Made by a program: the position numbers and the translations under genes. Of a stretch of DNA of 35,321 nt, positions 33,643 through 35,321 are shown piece after piece; the stretch's first letter is position 1, and each line of letters begins with the position of its first letter. The stretch is taken from assembly GCA_030154045.1 (NCBI GenBank), contig JASKKU010000007.1, forward strand, positions 1 through 35,321, in the 5' to 3' direction. The stretch is from Candidatus Woesearchaeota archaeon. GTDB lineage: Archaea > Nanobdellota > Nanobdellia > Woesearchaeales > JASKKU01. The notes beneath the pieces were generated by a model. The model was not told the origin of the DNA, made no database searches, and saw only the letters and a program-made list of their open reading frames with translations.

Positions 33643-34773
33643 TTGATCAAACTATTATGTTTAGCTTTAATAGTCTTCTCTCTTTTAAATCCCTTAGCTA
33701 AAGCTACAGACCTATTAAAAATTGAAAGGATCACTCCATATAATACTTATTTAAACCTCTCAGGACTAATGTATGTTTCTTCCACAAATGTTGGTATTGG
33801 AACAGCCAATCCTTTGTACACTTTAGATGTGACTGGAATGGGCAGGTTTACTAGCACATTATATGCAAATTCAAACATAAGGGTTGATGGAGGCACAACC
33901 CCAAACATTTTCTTTGATGCCGCTCAAACAGGAGATATTGCTATTAGAGGTAATGGCGAAAACTTGGAAATCTACGAACCCGAAGATGCAAACAAAGTCT
34001 GGGCAAGGTTCACAGATGATGACAGTCTTCATCTGATTGGAACTCCAAACCTTTATGTGGATGGTTTTGTAGGCATAGGAACTACAAGTCCTGCTTACAA
34101 CTTAGATGTATATGGAACAATTAGAGCAACCTCAAATATTAGGTCGCCAATATTTTATGATTCCGATGATACAAATTATTATCTAAATCCACAATCAGAG
34201 TCTAACTTAAAGAACTTAAATGTCCAGAGTTTAACAATCAAGAACACCTTAAAGTTCAATGACGCTTCTAGCCTCAATTCTGCATCAGATACAACATTTT
34301 TAAACAAGATAAAAAATGTAGATGGTTCAGGAAGCGGCTTAAATGCAGACTACCTTGATGGAAAAGATTCAAGTGTTTTTCCTAACATAATAACTTCAAG
34401 CTCTGAACTACCTGTTGTAAAAAAAATTGTAAGGTTTTATAAAACATCCAAAACGTACAATGATGTCTTTGATATTGTTAGAATAGAATTTTCAAACAAC
34501 ACCTTAACTTTTGGCGGTACAGTCGTTGTACAATATTGGAATGGTGCAGGTACTTCAGTATTACATGGTGTTTTTTCCTCAGAAGGTAACGGCAATGATT
34601 TTCCTATGTATCTTCGTGGAACCAATATAGCAAAATCCACATCAGGTGCAGTAGGTGATTTAAATATACTATAAGGAGCTTATGGAACTCCGCATTCTTT
34701 TTCAGTCCAGCACTCTCAGGCATCTGGTTCCGGATACGGGGATTATTTTATATTTGTTGTTTTAGAACTCTAA
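33643..34773 (+). pseudogene. Secreted tail-fibre-like surface protein, interrupted by an in-frame TAA
   Basis: The ORF (33643-34674, 343 aa) starts at a TTG; no in-frame ATG precedes the signal peptide (MIKLLCLALIVFSLLNPLAKA). The mature part carries repeats common in phage tail fibres and surface adhesins: VGIGTANPLYTLDVTG, VGIGTTSPAYNLDVYG, FYDSDDTNYYLNPQSESNLKNLNV and VDGSGSGLNADYLDGKDSSVF. The stop TAA at 34672-34674 is followed in the same frame by 32 sense codons (GAYGTPHSFSVQHSQASGSG, then YGDYFIFVVLEL) and a second TAA ending at 34773. That tail reads as a natural Gly/Ser-rich beta-strand C-terminus. The gene is therefore either nonsense-mutated close to its end, read through, or naturally short. 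A paralog follows. Confidence 0.65.
33767..33803 (+). repeat. 37-bp segment identical to 35068-35104
   Basis: The stretch from TAATGTATG to GGTATTGGAAC, encoding most of LMYVSSTNVGIGT, is identical in both surface-protein genes although the flanking codons have diverged. Confidence 0.9.
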
Positions 34774-34916
34774 CTTGAAAAAGAGAGTGATCTAAATCAA
34801 CTTAACATCATTTGGGCGCCTTCTATTTAAGTTTATAAATCTAAACCAGATTATAACTCATAGCAAAACATTAAAAACAAAAAATTTAATAAGTTAAAGA
34901 TATAGAAAAAACTATA
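34774..34916. other. Intergenic gap between the two surface-protein genes
   Basis: I see no gene or RNA here. The sequence becomes strongly A/T-rich toward 34916 and probably holds the promoter of the second gene, but no single box A stands out. Confidence 0.4.
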
Positions 34917-35321
34917 TTGAACTTCAAAAACAGGTATTATTATAGGACTTTAGTAATTTTTATTACTTTGTTAGCCATTTCTCTAAATCTCTCAGTTATA
35001 TTTGCTACAGATTTACTTAGCATTGGAAAAATAACTCCGTATAACACCTACTTGAATATATCTGGATTAATGTATGTTTCTTCCACAAATGTTGGTATTG
35101 GAACTGCCAATCCTTCTTCAACATTACATGTCGTTGGAAGCGCTACTATCACAAATGGCTTAACTGTCTCTGGTGGAACAGTTTCTTTACCAAATGGACA
35201 AATAAATGATGCTGAAATCTCGGATTTAAGCTGGACTAAATTAAAAAATTATCCTGCATCCTGCGGAGCTGGAAAAGCTATTCAAGCATTAGGAGATACT
35301 TTAACTTGTGTAGATGTTAAT
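34917..35321 (+). CDS. Secreted tail-fibre-like surface protein, paralog (partial, runs off the window)
   Basis: This gene is absent from the ORF track. From TTG 34917 the frame stays open for 135 codons to the window edge. It opens with a signal peptide (basic NFKNRYYYR, then TLVIFITLLAISLNLSVIFA), and then TDLLSIGKITPYNTYLNISG matches the first copy (TDLLKIERITPYNTYLNLSG). MYVSSTNVGIGTANPSSTLHVVG and a diverged region (QINDAEISDLSWTKLKNYPASCG) follow. Like its neighbour it seems to start at TTG. An identical 37-bp stretch shared with the first copy indicates a recent duplication or gene conversion. The protein is probably exported and exposed on the cell surface. Confidence 0.75.
   Translation, partial: MNFKNRYYYRTLVIFITLLAISLNLSVIFATDLLSIGKITPYNTYLNISGLMYVSSTNVGIGTANPSSTLHVVGSATITNGLTVSGGTVSLPNGQINDAEISDLSWTKLKNYPASCGAGKAIQALGDTLTCVDVN
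35068..35104 (+). repeat. 37-bp segment identical to 33767-33803
   Basis: Second copy of the shared segment within the paralogous surface-protein gene; one base later there are ten more identical bases (GCCAATCCTT). Confidence 0.9.

Noticed and set aside
33643-35321. A prophage at the right edge because of tail-fibre-like repeats
   Set aside because: No capsid, terminase, portal or integrase is present, and both proteins have signal peptides, which fits cellular surface proteins better.
1-35321. tRNA, rRNA or CRISPR content in the gaps
   Set aside because: The gaps are short and very A/T-rich, with no cloverleaf-like GC stems, no conserved rRNA sequence and no regularly spaced repeats visible.

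Overview
The window looks like a piece of an AT-rich archaeal chromosome, most likely from a DPANN lineage such as Woesearchaeales. That placement is inferred from gene content, not from a marker phylogeny. Evidence includes an AglB/STT3 oligosaccharyltransferase, type II methionine aminopeptidase, archaeal-type ProRS, UMP kinase and TrmI, a DUF357 protein, and an archaeal secretion ATPase plus double-domain TadC. Many genes have an A/T-rich box A-like element centred 26-31 nt before the start codon, which implies leaderless or nearly leaderless mRNAs. I used this, together with GGTGA-type Shine-Dalgarno sequences, to move several starts from those in the ORF track. I see no tRNA, rRNA, CRISPR array or insertion sequence.

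Layout: (1) 1-4.5 kb: the N-terminus of a secreted protein, then aglB convergent with a lipid-linked oligosaccharide flippase (N-glycosylation). (2) 4.7-9.6 kb: a small membrane protein and a complete suf operon, sufC-B-D-S-U on the minus strand, with an 18-bp perfect palindrome at its promoter. (3) 9.6-11.6 kb: methionine aminopeptidase, then a heavy-metal/manganese exporter-like gene split by a frameshift at an A8 run. (4) 11.7-21 kb: a type IV pilus-like motor ATPase and TadC whose 3' end is exactly duplicated (55 bp), two unrecognised helical proteins, a DUF357 protein, two paralogous GGDEF proteins and a bacterial-type RsmI methyltransferase. DUF357 and the first GGDEF gene diverge from a 20-bp perfectly palindromic promoter lying exactly midway between their start codons.

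(5) 21-25.7 kb: ProRS, UMP kinase, a pair of SMR/EamA-type small transporters, a radical SAM-DUF512 protein and an unknown protein. (6) 25.7-31.8 kb: a PIN-PhoH ATPase and a hydCBA operon for a trimeric, probably NAD- and ferredoxin-linked [FeFe] hydrogenase. (7) 31.9-33.5 kb: two tRNA modification enzymes, convergent and overlapping. (8) 33.6 kb to the end: two paralogous secreted proteins with tail-fibre-like repeats, both apparently starting at TTG; the first has an in-frame TAA shortly before its natural-looking C-terminus.

The most interesting part is 11.7-21 kb: diguanylate-cyclase-like proteins are uncommon in archaea, and here an intact-motif pair sits beside a pilus motor and two proteins of unknown function. 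A c-di-GMP (or related nucleotide) link to surface appendages is a hypothesis from proximity only.
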